A stretch of 57,074 nucleotides of DNA, taken from assembly GCA_016719135.1 (NCBI GenBank), contig JADKAV010000023.1, positions 1 through 57,074 of the forward strand. The letters run 5' to 3'. Each line of letters opens with the position of its first letter. Position 1 is the stretch's first letter. Positions 1-8,908 of the stretch are shown piece by piece. Both the position numbers and the translations under genes were made by a program. Origin of the DNA: Micrococcales bacterium (GTDB lineage Bacteria > Actinomycetota > Actinomycetes > S36-B12 > UBA10799). Under the pieces are notes generated by a model. It was not told the origin of the DNA. It did not search any database and was given only the letters and a program-made list of their open reading frames with translations.

Positions 1-771
1 CTCTGACCGGGTCGATCCTGGCCGAGGACTTCGCGTCCGGTGTGCACCGCATCGCGTATGTCTGGGGTCAGCTCAACATGAGTTTCCTGGCCGGCGACAG
101 GTGGTTGACCCGCAGCCTCACGAGTGTGCGCTCCGTGAGCCTCATGCCGAACACGACCCAAGAGGCCACGCTGCGCTCCATCCTGCACACCAGTCGTATC
201 GAGAACCTCGAGGTCCCCTTCGCCGCGGTGGCCACGGACCTCGCCGACGGCAGTCCCACCGTCTTCGACGAAGGGCTGTTGATCCCCCGCGCTGCTGGCG
301 TCCTCGGCCATCCCCGGTGTGCTACCGCCGGTGGAGATCGGCGGGCGGTGGTTCGTGGATGGGCTGGCCTCGGCGAACCTTCCCGCGATCCCCGCCCTGC
401 ACAGGGGCGCGGGCAGCATCGTCGTACTGGACACCGGCTCGAAGGCCCCCGGTGAGATCGGGACCACGCCTGCCAAGGTGCTCGGGCGGGTGGGCGCCAT
501 CATGGCCAGCAGTCAACGGCGCCGCCAGCTTCGCGAGGCCGCCCGCAACGTCCCGGTCCTGCTCCCGCCCACGCCGGCTGATCTCGGCGGGACGCTGGAC
601 TTCGCAGGAACCATGCGCGCCGGGGCCGCGGGGTATGCCATGGCGCGGGCCTTCGTGGCAGACCCCGCCATGCAGCGCCGCCGCCGGCTGCGTCCAGGCC
701 TGTACGCGCGCCCCGATGACCATGGGCTGAGCCCGGAACTGCGTCCACTCGTGCGCGAGGTCCGCCGATGA
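1..771 (+). pseudogene. patatin-like phospholipase, 5'-truncated by the window edge and frameshifted
   Basis: The frame is already open at the window edge, so the N-terminus, including the serine nucleophile region, lies outside. The first part reads PFAAVATDLADG, a typical patatin segment, up to about base 283. After a run of five C at 284-288 the sense continues one frame over with a stretch ending PGVLPPVEIGG and then FVDGLASANLP, where the DG pair matches the catalytic Asp region of patatins. Removing one C restores a single protein. Patatin-family proteins are usually lipid acyl hydrolases. The stop overlaps the ATG of a second patatin gene at 768 (ATGA), so the two are probably co-transcribed paralogues. 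The single-base shift may be a sequencing error. Confidence 0.75.
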
Positions 772-1651
772 AGGCCCCCGTGACCGTTGTGACCTCGTTC
801 ACGGGCTGGCCCGGACGCCGGCTCAGGTCGGCATGCTCGAAGTGCTCACGGAGCGCGCCGTCACCCCGGACGCGGTCGTCGGGTCGTCACTCGGCGCGGT
901 CAACGCCGCTGGTCTGGCTGCAGGCTGCCACCCGGCACAACTGCGGGAGTTCTGGCAGTGGCTTCTGGCCGAGGTGATGGCCAGCCCGGTGCGCACTCTG
1001 GCGAAGGGCCTGTCCGCGCGGCAGTCGCGCAAGCAGGTGGAGATGGTCCGGGAGCGTGTGGCGGGGATGCTGCCCGAGCGGTTCGACCAACTTGCCATCC
1101 CGCTGCGGCTCGTGGCCACCGACCTCGAGACCGGTGACGCGGTCCTGCTCGACAGCGGCGACCTGGTGCAGGCGGTCATGGCGTCCTGCGCGCTGCCAGG
1201 GTTGTTGCCGCCGGTCGATGTCGACGGCGCGCATCTGATCGACGGCGGGCTCGTTGCGGGTATGCCGCTGTGGGCCGTCCCGGACGAGACCAGGACCGTG
1301 ATCGTGCTGGACACCGGACATGCCGCGATGTCCGTCGACGCCGTGGCCGCATACCGCTGGTGGGAGGTGGCGGCGTTGTCGTACGCCCACCAGATTCGCG
1401 AGCAGGCCGTCAACGCCTTGCTTGTCGCCGCGGCCAAGACGCCCGTCGTGATGGTGTCGACCGACTACGGCCGGATGCTCGATGTCGCAGATCCGCTCGG
1501 CTGTGTCCAGGCGGGGCGGGACGCCGCTGAAAGACAACTTGCGGCCGTTCCCAACCGGCTGCGGCGCGGCGTGTACAACCTGCCACCCGGCCTCGCCGAG
1601 TACGCACCGCTGGCGGCCCTGACGGTGAATCCGGGCCATCGGCCGCCGTGA
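768..1651 (+). CDS. patatin-like phospholipase, second tandem copy
   Basis: From ATG 833 the frame is continuous for 272 residues. It shows GSSLG, the GxSxG nucleophile elbow, near its start and LIDGG further on, the Asp of the Ser-Asp dyad, as expected of a patatin acyl hydrolase. The upstream ATG at 768 overlaps the stop of the preceding patatin gene (ATGA) and is the natural start. However, the sequence before 833 that looks like the family's N-terminal region (HGLARTPAQVG) is in the 833 frame, not the 768 frame. A one-base shift around 790-805 would join them. As the sequence stands, only the 833 start gives an unbroken protein, and it lacks the oxyanion-loop region. Tandem partner of the gene before it. 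Confidence 0.75.
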
Positions 1652-1686
1652 GCCCCTAGGCTGTCCGGCGAGGGAAGGGATGCCGC

Positions 1687-3091
1687 ATGACGAGCAGCGA
1701 GTCCTCGGGCAGGCAGGAACGGCGCCTGGCCGGCAAGGAGGTCCGGAAGAAGGTCCCACGCGAGTCGCTGGGCATGTGGTCCGCCCCGGCGGACAGGCGC
1801 GACCCCGTGCAGATCCTGATCGACCAGGGTGACTCACGGGTTCAGGACCTTGTTCCGATCCGCTACGCGCGTATGCTCTCCTCGGAGTTCGCCTTCTACC
1901 GGGGCGCGGCGGCCGTCATGGCCAGCGACTTGTCGTACAGCCCCAACACCCACCTCACCGTCCAACTCGCCGGTGATGCCCACCTGTCGAACTTCGGCGG
2001 TTATGCTGCCCCCGACCGCACTTTCGTGTTCGACGTCAATGACTTCGACGAGACCCTGCCGGCCCTTCGAATGGGATCTCAAGCGCCTGGTCGCAAGTTT
2101 TGCCGTCGCGGGCCGCGCGAACGGCTTCGACGACAAGACCCGCGCCGAGATCATAGGCCGCGTGGTGCGCACGTATCGGGAGAGCGTGCAGACGTTCTCA
2201 CAGATGCCCCGCATGGATGTCTGGTACTCGCGGCTGACCGCGCAGGACATCATCACCGAGTGGAGCAGCAAGGTCGACAAGTCCTACCGCAAGGCCTTCG
2301 AGAAGCAGTTGGCCAAGGCCGAGACCAAGACCAGCGCCCGTGCTCTGCAGAAACTGACGACCACGGACGCCAATGGCAACATCTCCTTCGTGAGCAACCC
2401 CCCGTTCATGGAGCCGTTCGACGAGGTCGTCGGCGCGGAGGATCGCGACGCCTACCAGCACGCTGCGCAGGCGGCACTGGTCGACTACAGGCGGTCACTG
2501 ATCTCCGACCGGCGGGTCCTGTTCTCCGGTTACCGCGTCGTGGACCTCGCCCGCAAGGTCGTGGGTGTGGGCAGCGTGGGGACTCGCTGTTGGGTCATGC
2601 TGCTCATGGCCGACCAGGACGAGAGCGATGTGCTGATGCTCCAGCTCAAGCAGGCGGAGGCATCGGTTCTGGAGAAGTACCTCGGACCCTCGCGTGCCCA
2701 CCACCATGGCCGCCGGGTCGTCGAGGGACAGCGCGTCATGCAGGCCGCCTCCGACATCCTGCTCGGCTGGACCCAAGTGTCGGTCAAGGGTCAGGAGGTG
2801 GACTTCTACGTACGGCAGATGTGGGACTGGAAGGATTCCGCCGACATCGCCACCATGGACGCGACGGCGCTGGAGATCTACGCGCACATGTGCGGGTGGA
2901 CCCTGGCGCGCGCACACAGCCGGTCGGGCGATCGGGTCGCCCTGGCCGGATACCTCGGCACCAGCAACACCTTGGACCGGGTGCTCACCGGCTTCGCGGA
3001 GGACTACGCGGATCAGAACGCCAAGGACTATGCGGCGTTGCAGGCGGCCGCTTCGGCGGGTCGCATCGAGGTGGCCGCGTCGGGCTGGTAG
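1687..3091 (+). pseudogene. DUF2252 family protein, frameshifted
   Basis: The first 125 or so residues from ATG 1687 contain GDAHLSNFGG and FDVNDFDETLP, both hallmarks of DUF2252, a family with a kinase-like fold whose substrate is not established. At about 2060-2066 (context GGCCCTTC) the sense moves to another frame, continuing FEWDLKRL and running to a stop at 3091. Family members normally read DETLPGPFEWD without a break, so one inserted or two missing bases explain the shift. Restored, the protein would be about 468 residues, near the usual length. The start is chosen because ATG 1687 follows the preceding patatin by 35 bases and gives the family's basic N-terminus. Confidence 0.8.
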
Positions 3092-3121
3092 GAATCAGGT
3101 GTCCCACGACAGGAGGCCACC

Positions 3122-3700
3122 ATGTCCGAGACCGAGATCCCCGAAGATGTCCGCGAGTACGCAGGAGCGATGAGCCGCCTGTGGTGGCTGAGCCTGGTCA
3201 CGGGGATCCTGTGGTTCTTCATCGCCATCGTCATCCTGCAGATGGACAGTGCTTCCGTTGCCACGGTCGGAGTGATCGTCGGGGCGATGTTCTTGTTCAC
3301 CGGCATCCAGCAGTTCGTCATCTCCGCGGCCGTGGAGGGCTGGAAGTGGTTGTGGATCGTGTTCGGGGTGCTGTTCGTCCTCGCCGGTCTATGGGCGCTG
3401 TTCAATCCCGGCGCGACGACTGCCGCGCTGGCCGACTCCCTCGGCTTCCTGTTCCTGCTGGTCGCGATCTTCTGGGTGATCGAAGCCTTTGCCACGCGTG
3501 GCTCGAACGATCTGTGGTGGCTGGGCCTGATCTCCGGGATCATCATGTTCGTGCTGGCGTTCTGGGTCGCCGGGCAGTTCTTCTTCGAGCGCGTATACAT
3601 CCTGTTGGTGTTCGCCGGCATCTGGGCGCTGCTCCAGGGCGTGACCGACGTGATCCGCGCGTTCCAGTTGAAGAAGTTGGGCAAGCTCGTCGCGTCCTGA
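3122..3700 (+). CDS. HdeD-like (DUF308) multi-pass membrane protein
   Basis: A 192-residue protein with about six hydrophobic helices arranged in short pairs, for example WWLSLVTGILWFFIAIVIL near the N-terminus and ILLVFAGIWALLQGV near the C-terminus. This pattern and the repeated GxxxLxGxWxLxxP turns match the HdeD/DUF308 family, small inner-membrane proteins linked to acid or general stress in enterobacteria. The function in actinobacteria is not known. A good ribosome binding site (AGGAGG) lies just upstream of ATG 3122. It follows the DUF2252 gene by 30 bases on the same strand and may be co-transcribed. The IS30 element begins 15 bases after its stop. Confidence 0.8.
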   Translation: MSETEIPEDVREYAGAMSRLWWLSLVTGILWFFIAIVILQMDSASVATVGVIVGAMFLFTGIQQFVISAAVEGWKWLWIVFGVLFVLAGLWALFNPGATTAALADSLGFLFLLVAIFWVIEAFATRGSNDLWWLGLISGIIMFVLAFWVAGQFFFERVYILLVFAGIWALLQGVTDVIRAFQLKKLGKLVAS

Positions 3701-3715
3701 GCCTCAGCCGCGCAC

Positions 3716-5077
3716 GAGTGTTGCGTCGTTGTCGGTTGGTCCCCGCGACTGTTGCACCGTTGTCGTTCAGGGCCGGGCGGATTCATTCGGTCAGCGCAAC
3801 AGTGATGTCTTCTTCGAGTACCTGTTTGAGGTACTCGTCTGGTGTGAGCCAGTCTAGGGACTTGCGGGGTCGGCCGTTGAGTAGCCATTCGACGTGGTCG
3901 AGGTCGGCGCGTGAGTGGACCGACAGGTCGGTGCCTTTGGGGAAGTACTGGCGTAGCAGCCCGTTGGTGTTCTCGTTGGTGGGGCGCTGCCAGGGGCTGT
4001 GGGGGTCACAGAAGTAGATCTGGACGCCGGTGGCTTCGGTGATCGCGCGGTGCTGGTGCATCTCGATGCCCTGGTCCCAGGTGATGCTGAGTTTCAGGGC
4101 CTCTGGCATCCCGGCGACCGCGGCGATCATCTGGTCGCGGACCTGCTCGGGGCTGTGGCCATCGGGTAGGTGCAGCAGTTTGATGGTGCGACTGCACCGA
4201 TCGACCAGGGTGCCGATCGCGGTCGCGTTGTCCGCTCCCATGATCAGGTCTCCTTCCCAGTACCCGGGGACCGCCCGGCCCCATGCCTCGTCGGGGCGTT
4301 CCACGATGCTGGGCATGTCCGGGATTTTGCCGCGGCGTTCCTGCGGGCGCCGCCGCGGTTTGCGTAGCTTGCGCCCGGTGCGCAGCCGGGCGGTCAGTGC
4401 CCGGCGCAGCCCCCCGGCGCTGTTGACGTAGATGCACTGGTAGATCGCCTCGTGGCTGATCGTCATCTCGGGATCCTTCCCATGGATCCGGTGCAGCCAT
4501 CGGGTGATCTGCTCGGGGCTCCAGTCCAGATCCAGTTTGTCCTGCACCTCGTCGTGCAATGTCGGATTCACATCCAGTTTGCGTGGTTTCGGGCGTCGCC
4601 GTTGCTCATCAGCACGCCGCTGCGCGCTCAACGCGTTGTACGACCGGCGCTGATTGGCCGGCCCCCGCGCCGAGGCCCACCCGTTGCGTTTCAACTCCTC
4701 ACCGACCGTCGAACGGTGCCGGCCGATCTGCCGGGCGATCTCGGCATTCGACTCCCCAGCCATCACCCCGGCCTGGATACGAATCCGCTCGTCCAGGCTC
4801 AGAGCATTGCCATCAGAACTCGGTGTAGGTTTCACCCCGCCACGCTTACGCAGCCACCCCTTCGCCGTGCCCCACGACACGCCGGCTACCGCCGCAGCCT
4901 GCTCAAGCCCGACCCCACCCGAGTACTGGGCCCAGAACCTGTCTTCCATCCGCCGCGTAGTGCGAAACCCCGGCATGCAACACACCCACCTTCACGCTGG
5001 ACTGTTGCCCCGAACCCGCGCGCGGAAAACAGCAACCGCGCAACACCGCGGTACCGGGTCACAACCGCGCAACACTC
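3716..5077 (-). mobile_element. IS30-family insertion sequence, apparently complete
   Basis: About 1362 bp. The ends are imperfect inverted repeats: the left end from 3716 begins GAGTGTTGCGTCGTTGT, and the reverse complement of the right end, finishing at 5077, begins GAGTGTTGCGCGGTTGT. Each end carries a second, internal direct copy of the same motif about 30 bp inward (left near 3749-3766, right near 5030-5047), which resembles transposase binding sites. The single intact transposase gene fills the interior. No clear target-site duplication could be read, because the bases just outside the two ends do not match. The right end overlaps the apparent stop codon of the neighbouring minus-strand gene. 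Confidence 0.85.
3783..4985 (-). CDS. IS30 family transposase
   Basis: A 400-residue DDE transposase that cuts and joins the IS ends. The N-terminal third has helix-turn-helix features: SLDERIRIQAGV, then AEIARQIGRHRSTVGEELKRN, the classic IS30 HTH. The catalytic core shows the three acidic positions: Asp in GYWEGDLIMG, Asp in ITWDQGIEMH and Glu in NENTNGLLRQYFPKG. The C-terminus has the family's NGRPRKSLDWLTP. An extra HTH-like segment at the extreme N-terminus (AAAVAGVSWGTAKGWLRKRGG) is common in actinobacterial members. The start is GTG 4985; an ATG lies three codons on at 4976. The frame is intact, so the element may be active. Confidence 0.93.
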   Translation of the reverse strand: MCCMPGFRTTRRMEDRFWAQYSGGVGLEQAAAVAGVSWGTAKGWLRKRGGVKPTPSSDGNALSLDERIRIQAGVMAGESNAEIARQIGRHRSTVGEELKRNGWASARGPANQRRSYNALSAQRRADEQRRRPKPRKLDVNPTLHDEVQDKLDLDWSPEQITRWLHRIHGKDPEMTISHEAIYQCIYVNSAGGLRRALTARLRTGRKLRKPRRRPQERRGKIPDMPSIVERPDEAWGRAVPGYWEGDLIMGADNATAIGTLVDRCSRTIKLLHLPDGHSPEQVRDQMIAAVAGMPEALKLSITWDQGIEMHQHRAITEATGVQIYFCDPHSPWQRPTNENTNGLLRQYFPKGTDLSVHSRADLDHVEWLLNGRPRKSLDWLTPDEYLKQVLEEDITVALTE

Positions 5078-5663
5078 AGCGGTGGGCCCAGCGGATCATG
5101 CCCTCGATGTTGGCGAGCGAGGACCTCGCTGGCCGGGCGTCCCCCCCCTCTTGGTACGGCCTAGTACTTCCAGCGTCCCCACGTCGCTCTTCAATGGTGC
5201 CGTGGACAGCGCGTAACCCACCGCGTCGTCGGTCAAGAGCCACGCCCCGAGGTTGTAGGCGGTGCGCGCGCCCTGCTTCTTGTTCAACGCCTCGGTGCCC
5301 TCGTCGTCCTGGTCCCAGGCGACGATGCGGTAGCCGTCGCGCTCGCCGAAGTCCGACAGGTGTATCTGCACCTGGATGCGGCCGATGATCGGAGGTTCAT
5401 GCGCTGGACATAGGTCACATCGGAGTCGGAGCGCGCGCTCGACGATCTCCACGGCTCTACGTAGGCACGTTGTCCGGGTAGCCCTCGACGTCGAGGATGG
5501 TGTGACCATCGCGTCCACGTCGGTGTCCGCGTGGGGGAAGGATCCCGACCGTTTCGGAGGTGGGCCTGTTCTCGAACCGCCAGGACTTGTGCCGGAAGCG
5601 GTCCGTGCCAAGTTCGGCGACGTGGGGCATGACCCGGTCGAGGAATTCGTCTGCTGCGCTCAC
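5076..5663 (-). pseudogene. unrecognised protein gene, several frame breaks, ends at the IS30 edge
   Basis: Coding sense on the minus strand begins at GTG 5663 (VSAADEFLDRVMPHVAELGTD) and ends as NIEGMIRWAHR at a TGA at 5076-5078. It is spread over different frames. A first break falls near 5540-5560, at least one more lies at about 5400-5470, and the last sits at a run of eight C at 5139-5147 (G on the coding strand). The best-conserved-looking stretch is QIHLSDFGERDGYRIVAWDQDDEG followed by a TAYNLGAWLLTDD segment. I do not recognise the family and there is no signal peptide or membrane helix. It may be real decay next to the IS, or miscalled homopolymers. Confidence 0.5.
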
Positions 5664-5735
5664 GCTCCGCAGTGTTTCACACCCCGCGCCGGAACCTGGT
5701 TGAGCCGTCCGACCCGGTGAACGGACAATTGGAGC

Positions 5736-7502
5736 ATGGCCGTGTCCACCTCCTCCGCTTCGCTGCGCCTGTTCTGGGACGCCGCAGCGGTGACGCCTGG
5801 ACGGCGGCTGGTGGCGATCCTCGGCCCGGTGTTCGCGGTGGGGATCGGCCAGTTCCTCGGCCCCTACGTCATCTCGCTGTTGCTCAATCAGATCCAGACC
5901 GACCAGGTCAGCTGGGCGAACAGTTGGCCGCTGGTCGCCGGGTACCTGGCCAGCCAGATCCTGGGCACGGTGATCGGCTGGCGGATCGTGCTGTGGGCGA
6001 CCTGGACGATGGAAGTCAAAGGGATGGCCCTGCTCTTCCAGCGGGTGTTCGACCATCTCACCGAGCAGAGCGTCGCGTTCCACTCCAACCGTTTCAGCGG
6101 TGCCCTGGTGTCGCAGACGAACAAGTTGCTCAGCGCGTTCGAGGTCTTCTGGGACACGATCGTCTGGGCGCTGATGCCTATCCTCACCGGGATCGTGGTC
6201 GCCAGCGTCGTGCTCGCGTTCGTCATCTGGCCGTACGCGCTGTTCCTGTTCGTGATGTCGGTCATCTTCATCCTCTTGGTGTTCTTCGCGTCGCGGCGCA
6301 TGCAGGACCTGACCGCCGCGGAGGCGAAGGCGGCGAACCGGATGACGGGCTTCCTCGCCGACGTGATGACCAACATCGCCGCGGTGAAGGCCCAGGGATC
6401 CGAGCCGGACGAGAAGGAGACCGCCAGCGAGGTCGCGGAGATCCGCACCTCCCGTGACCTCGACGTCATGCGCTCCTTCCTGAAGTTCAGCGCAGGCTAC
6501 GCATCGGTCATCACCGTGATCAACACCGGTGCCGTCGCCGCTGCAGTTCTCGCCGCAGAGGCCGGCGTCGTCGACATCGGGGCGATCTACCTCGCGGTCA
6601 CCTACACATTGACCGTGACGTCCCAGCTGTGGTCGATCAACGAGGTGATCCGCAACTACAACAAGGTTCTCGGTGACGCCCACGAGATGGTCGAGATCCT
6701 GCACCTGCCCGCGGGTGTGCGGGATCGCAACCACACCGAACTCGCGGTCCGCCACGGCGCGATCGAGTTCGAGGACGTGACCTTCGGTCACGACGGGCAG
6801 TACGAGCATCCGTTGTTCGAGCATTTCGACCTCGACATCGCGCCGGGCGAGAAGATCGGCCTCGTCGGGCAGTCGGGCAGCGGCAAGACCACGCTCACCC
6901 GGCTGCTCCTGCGCTTCTCGGACCTGCAGGAGGGCCGGATCCTCATTGACGGCCAGGACATCGCCGAGGTCACCCAACGCAGCCTGCGCCAGCAGATCAG
7001 TTACGTGCCGCAGGAGCCGCTGCTGTTCCACCGCTCCCTGCGCGAAAACATCGCCTACGGGCTGCCCGGCGCCACCGAGGATCAGATCCGCCACGCGGCC
7101 GAGCGAGCCTATGCGTTGGACTTCATCGAGTCGTTGCCTGACGGGTTCGAGACCCTGGTGGGTGAGCGTGGGGTGAAGTTGTCCGGTGGCCAGCGCCAGC
7201 GCATCGCCATCGCCCGGGCGATCCTCAAAGATGCCCGGATCCTCGTACTCGACGAGGCCACGAGCGCCCTGGACAGCGAGAGCGAGGTCCACATCCAGCG
7301 GGCGTTGGCCCAGGCGATGGCGGGCCGGACGACCCTGGTCATCGCCCACCGGTTGTCCACCATCCAGGCGATGGATCGCATCCTCGTGATGGATGCCGGT
7401 CGGATCATCGAGCAGGGCAGCCACCGGGAACTGCTGGCCGCCGGCGGGACGTACGCGGCACTGTGGACGCACCAGTCCGGTGGGTTCCTCGCCGAGGTCT
7501 GA
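5736..7502 (+). CDS. ABC transporter half-molecule, fused permease and ATPase
   Basis: A 588-residue exporter-type ABC protein. Residues 1-310 hold the membrane domain with several hydrophobic helices. The ATPase follows with Walker A GQSGSGKTT near residue 377, the Q-loop at SYVPQEP, signature LSGGQRQR near 481, Walker B ILVLDEATS near 502 and the switch His in VIAHRLST. All catalytic residues are present. It should work as a homodimer, or with an unseen partner, exporting lipids, peptides or drugs; the substrate cannot be told. No partner gene is adjacent. The ATG at 5736 begins MAVSTSSASLRLFWDAA, a plausible cytoplasmic N-terminus. The frame is intact, unlike several neighbours. Confidence 0.92.
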   Translation: MAVSTSSASLRLFWDAAAVTPGRRLVAILGPVFAVGIGQFLGPYVISLLLNQIQTDQVSWANSWPLVAGYLASQILGTVIGWRIVLWATWTMEVKGMALLFQRVFDHLTEQSVAFHSNRFSGALVSQTNKLLSAFEVFWDTIVWALMPILTGIVVASVVLAFVIWPYALFLFVMSVIFILLVFFASRRMQDLTAAEAKAANRMTGFLADVMTNIAAVKAQGSEPDEKETASEVAEIRTSRDLDVMRSFLKFSAGYASVITVINTGAVAAAVLAAEAGVVDIGAIYLAVTYTLTVTSQLWSINEVIRNYNKVLGDAHEMVEILHLPAGVRDRNHTELAVRHGAIEFEDVTFGHDGQYEHPLFEHFDLDIAPGEKIGLVGQSGSGKTTLTRLLLRFSDLQEGRILIDGQDIAEVTQRSLRQQISYVPQEPLLFHRSLRENIAYGLPGATEDQIRHAAERAYALDFIESLPDGFETLVGERGVKLSGGQRQRIAIARAILKDARILVLDEATSALDSESEVHIQRALAQAMAGRTTLVIAHRLSTIQAMDRILVMDAGRIIEQGSHRELLAAGGTYAALWTHQSGGFLAEV

Positions 7503-7589
7503 AACTCAACCGTGTCCCGGTAGCCGGACCGCACCGCCTAGGGCGCACACTGGAGGGGTACCGCATTCCGCGGTCTACGAGGAGGCCGC

Positions 7590-8630
7590 GTGAGGTTGCT
7601 GTCGGGGGTGGTGGCGACTGGTGGCTGCCTGCTGGTCGCTGTGCCCGCGTACGCCGAGCCGGTCCCCGTTGCCGAGGGCGTCCCGCAGATCGAAGAGGCC
7701 TGCGTCGCATCCCGCAAGGCCTTCTTCGACGGAGGTGTGGTGGTCCTGCGCGAGAAGCCCAAGGGCGACCCGGTGCAGGTCCAGCGTTTCGATCCCGTGC
7801 GCGGCCGGGTCACCGACAGCGGCTGGCCGGCGATCATCGTGCGTGGCAAGGGCACGTACGACCGCAGCGGATTCGTCCTCGATGCCCGGTTGCGCAAGGC
7901 GCAGGTGCGCCAGGCCGCTCGATACCTGGGATTCCGCAGCCGGCCCTGGGTGTTGACCAGAGGCCAGTTCGGGGTGGTGTCCAGCGGGTCGTTCCGGCAG
8001 TTCCTGCGCATCGACGTACTGGCGCCGGATCGCTTCGTGGACCTCGACTCGACCACCGTTCCGGCCCAGCCCGAGCGCTGCGCATCCCACCTGCTCGCGG
8101 CCGACGCGAAGGCCACACTGGATCGCACGATCGCCGGGGACGTCACGACCTGGAACATGACCTACCGGCTCGATGACGACGCCCTGCCGGTCAAGGTCAC
8201 CTCGAGCGTGACGATCCGCAACGGGTTGATCGTGGCCGGGACCGCGATCCTGCGCGGGCAGCGCGGCGCAGGTCTCGACCTGGACAACTACGCGACGTGG
8301 AAGTACGGCCGCGTGGATGTCCCACTGCCCGACCGTCGCGATGTGGTGTCACAGAGGAAGTGGATCCGTGCCTCCGATGCTGCGGCGCTGGTCACCGACC
8401 TCCGGTATCTCGCCGGAAGCCTGGAGGGTCGCCGCACGCTTACCGGGCTGCGCACGGTCGCTCGGGAGCGAGCACGCCGCGCCAATCGCGGCCACGAGGT
8501 CCTGATCAAGGTCCGCAATGTGGCCGGCGGTGTCGAGTTGTTCGGCCGCAATCCGTACACCGGCGAGGTCGTGCGGTTCCAGGTGGTGCTGGAACCCGTG
8601 CCGACGGCAACGTCGCGGCGGGTTCGCTAG
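7590..8630 (+). CDS. exported protein of unknown function
   Basis: 346 residues from a GTG at 7590 preceded by a strong GAGGAGG site. The N-terminus MRLLSGVVATGGCLLVAVPAYA is a clear Sec signal peptide, with cleavage likely after AYA. There is no membrane anchor afterwards, so the product is probably secreted. The mature part is rich in beta-strand-like alternation (KVTSSVTIRNGLIVAGTAILRG) and ends in a Lys/Arg-rich tail. I do not recognise a family. A fold related to actinobacterial lipoproteins that bind lipids is possible but there is no lipobox. It stands alone between the ABC transporter gene, 87 bases upstream, and a very short frame downstream. Confidence 0.75.
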   Translation: MRLLSGVVATGGCLLVAVPAYAEPVPVAEGVPQIEEACVASRKAFFDGGVVVLREKPKGDPVQVQRFDPVRGRVTDSGWPAIIVRGKGTYDRSGFVLDARLRKAQVRQAARYLGFRSRPWVLTRGQFGVVSSGSFRQFLRIDVLAPDRFVDLDSTTVPAQPERCASHLLAADAKATLDRTIAGDVTTWNMTYRLDDDALPVKVTSSVTIRNGLIVAGTAILRGQRGAGLDLDNYATWKYGRVDVPLPDRRDVVSQRKWIRASDAAALVTDLRYLAGSLEGRRTLTGLRTVARERARRANRGHEVLIKVRNVAGGVELFGRNPYTGEVVRFQVVLEPVPTATSRRVR

Positions 8631-8718
8631 CCGGGCTGGACGAAAGTCGGCCGGAAAACCCTCTTCCACCGCCGCCGAAGCGTGCCTGGTGGACGCGAGC
8701 CCGGGAGGGGGTGCCGAG

Positions 8719-8844
8719 ATGACGCTGGTCCAGCCCATCACCGACGAGGAGTTCATCGGCTACCTCACCGCCATGCTCGGCGATGATCCCTGGGGTGAGC
8801 CGGCGGTGGACTTGGCGTTCCGAGGAGCGCAGCGAGGTCTCTGA
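8719..8844 (+). CDS. possible small protein or gene remnant
   Basis: A 41-residue frame (MTLVQPITDEEFIGYLTAML then an acidic and aromatic stretch) starting at ATG 8719, with a purine-rich GGGAGGGGG stretch 6-14 bases upstream. The composition looks like a real protein and not random frame, but it stops early and I know no family. It could be a genuine small gene, or the start of a longer gene cut by a base error like those seen nearby. It has no partner on the plus strand, since the following genes run on the minus strand. Confidence 0.3.
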   Translation: MTLVQPITDEEFIGYLTAMLGDDPWGEPAVDLAFRGAQRGL

Positions 8845-8908
8845 CACACCGGCGATCGCGGCCGACGTGCGCGGTTGCCGACCGGATCGCCGGCAACCGC
8901 GCACACCA

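Noticed and set aside
5457..7472. A 671-residue open frame on the minus strand opposite the ABC transporter gene
   Set aside because: It is a GC-rich shadow of a well-supported gene, with Asp/Arg/Gly-heavy composition and no family motif. Only its last part overlaps the real damaged gene at 5076-5663.
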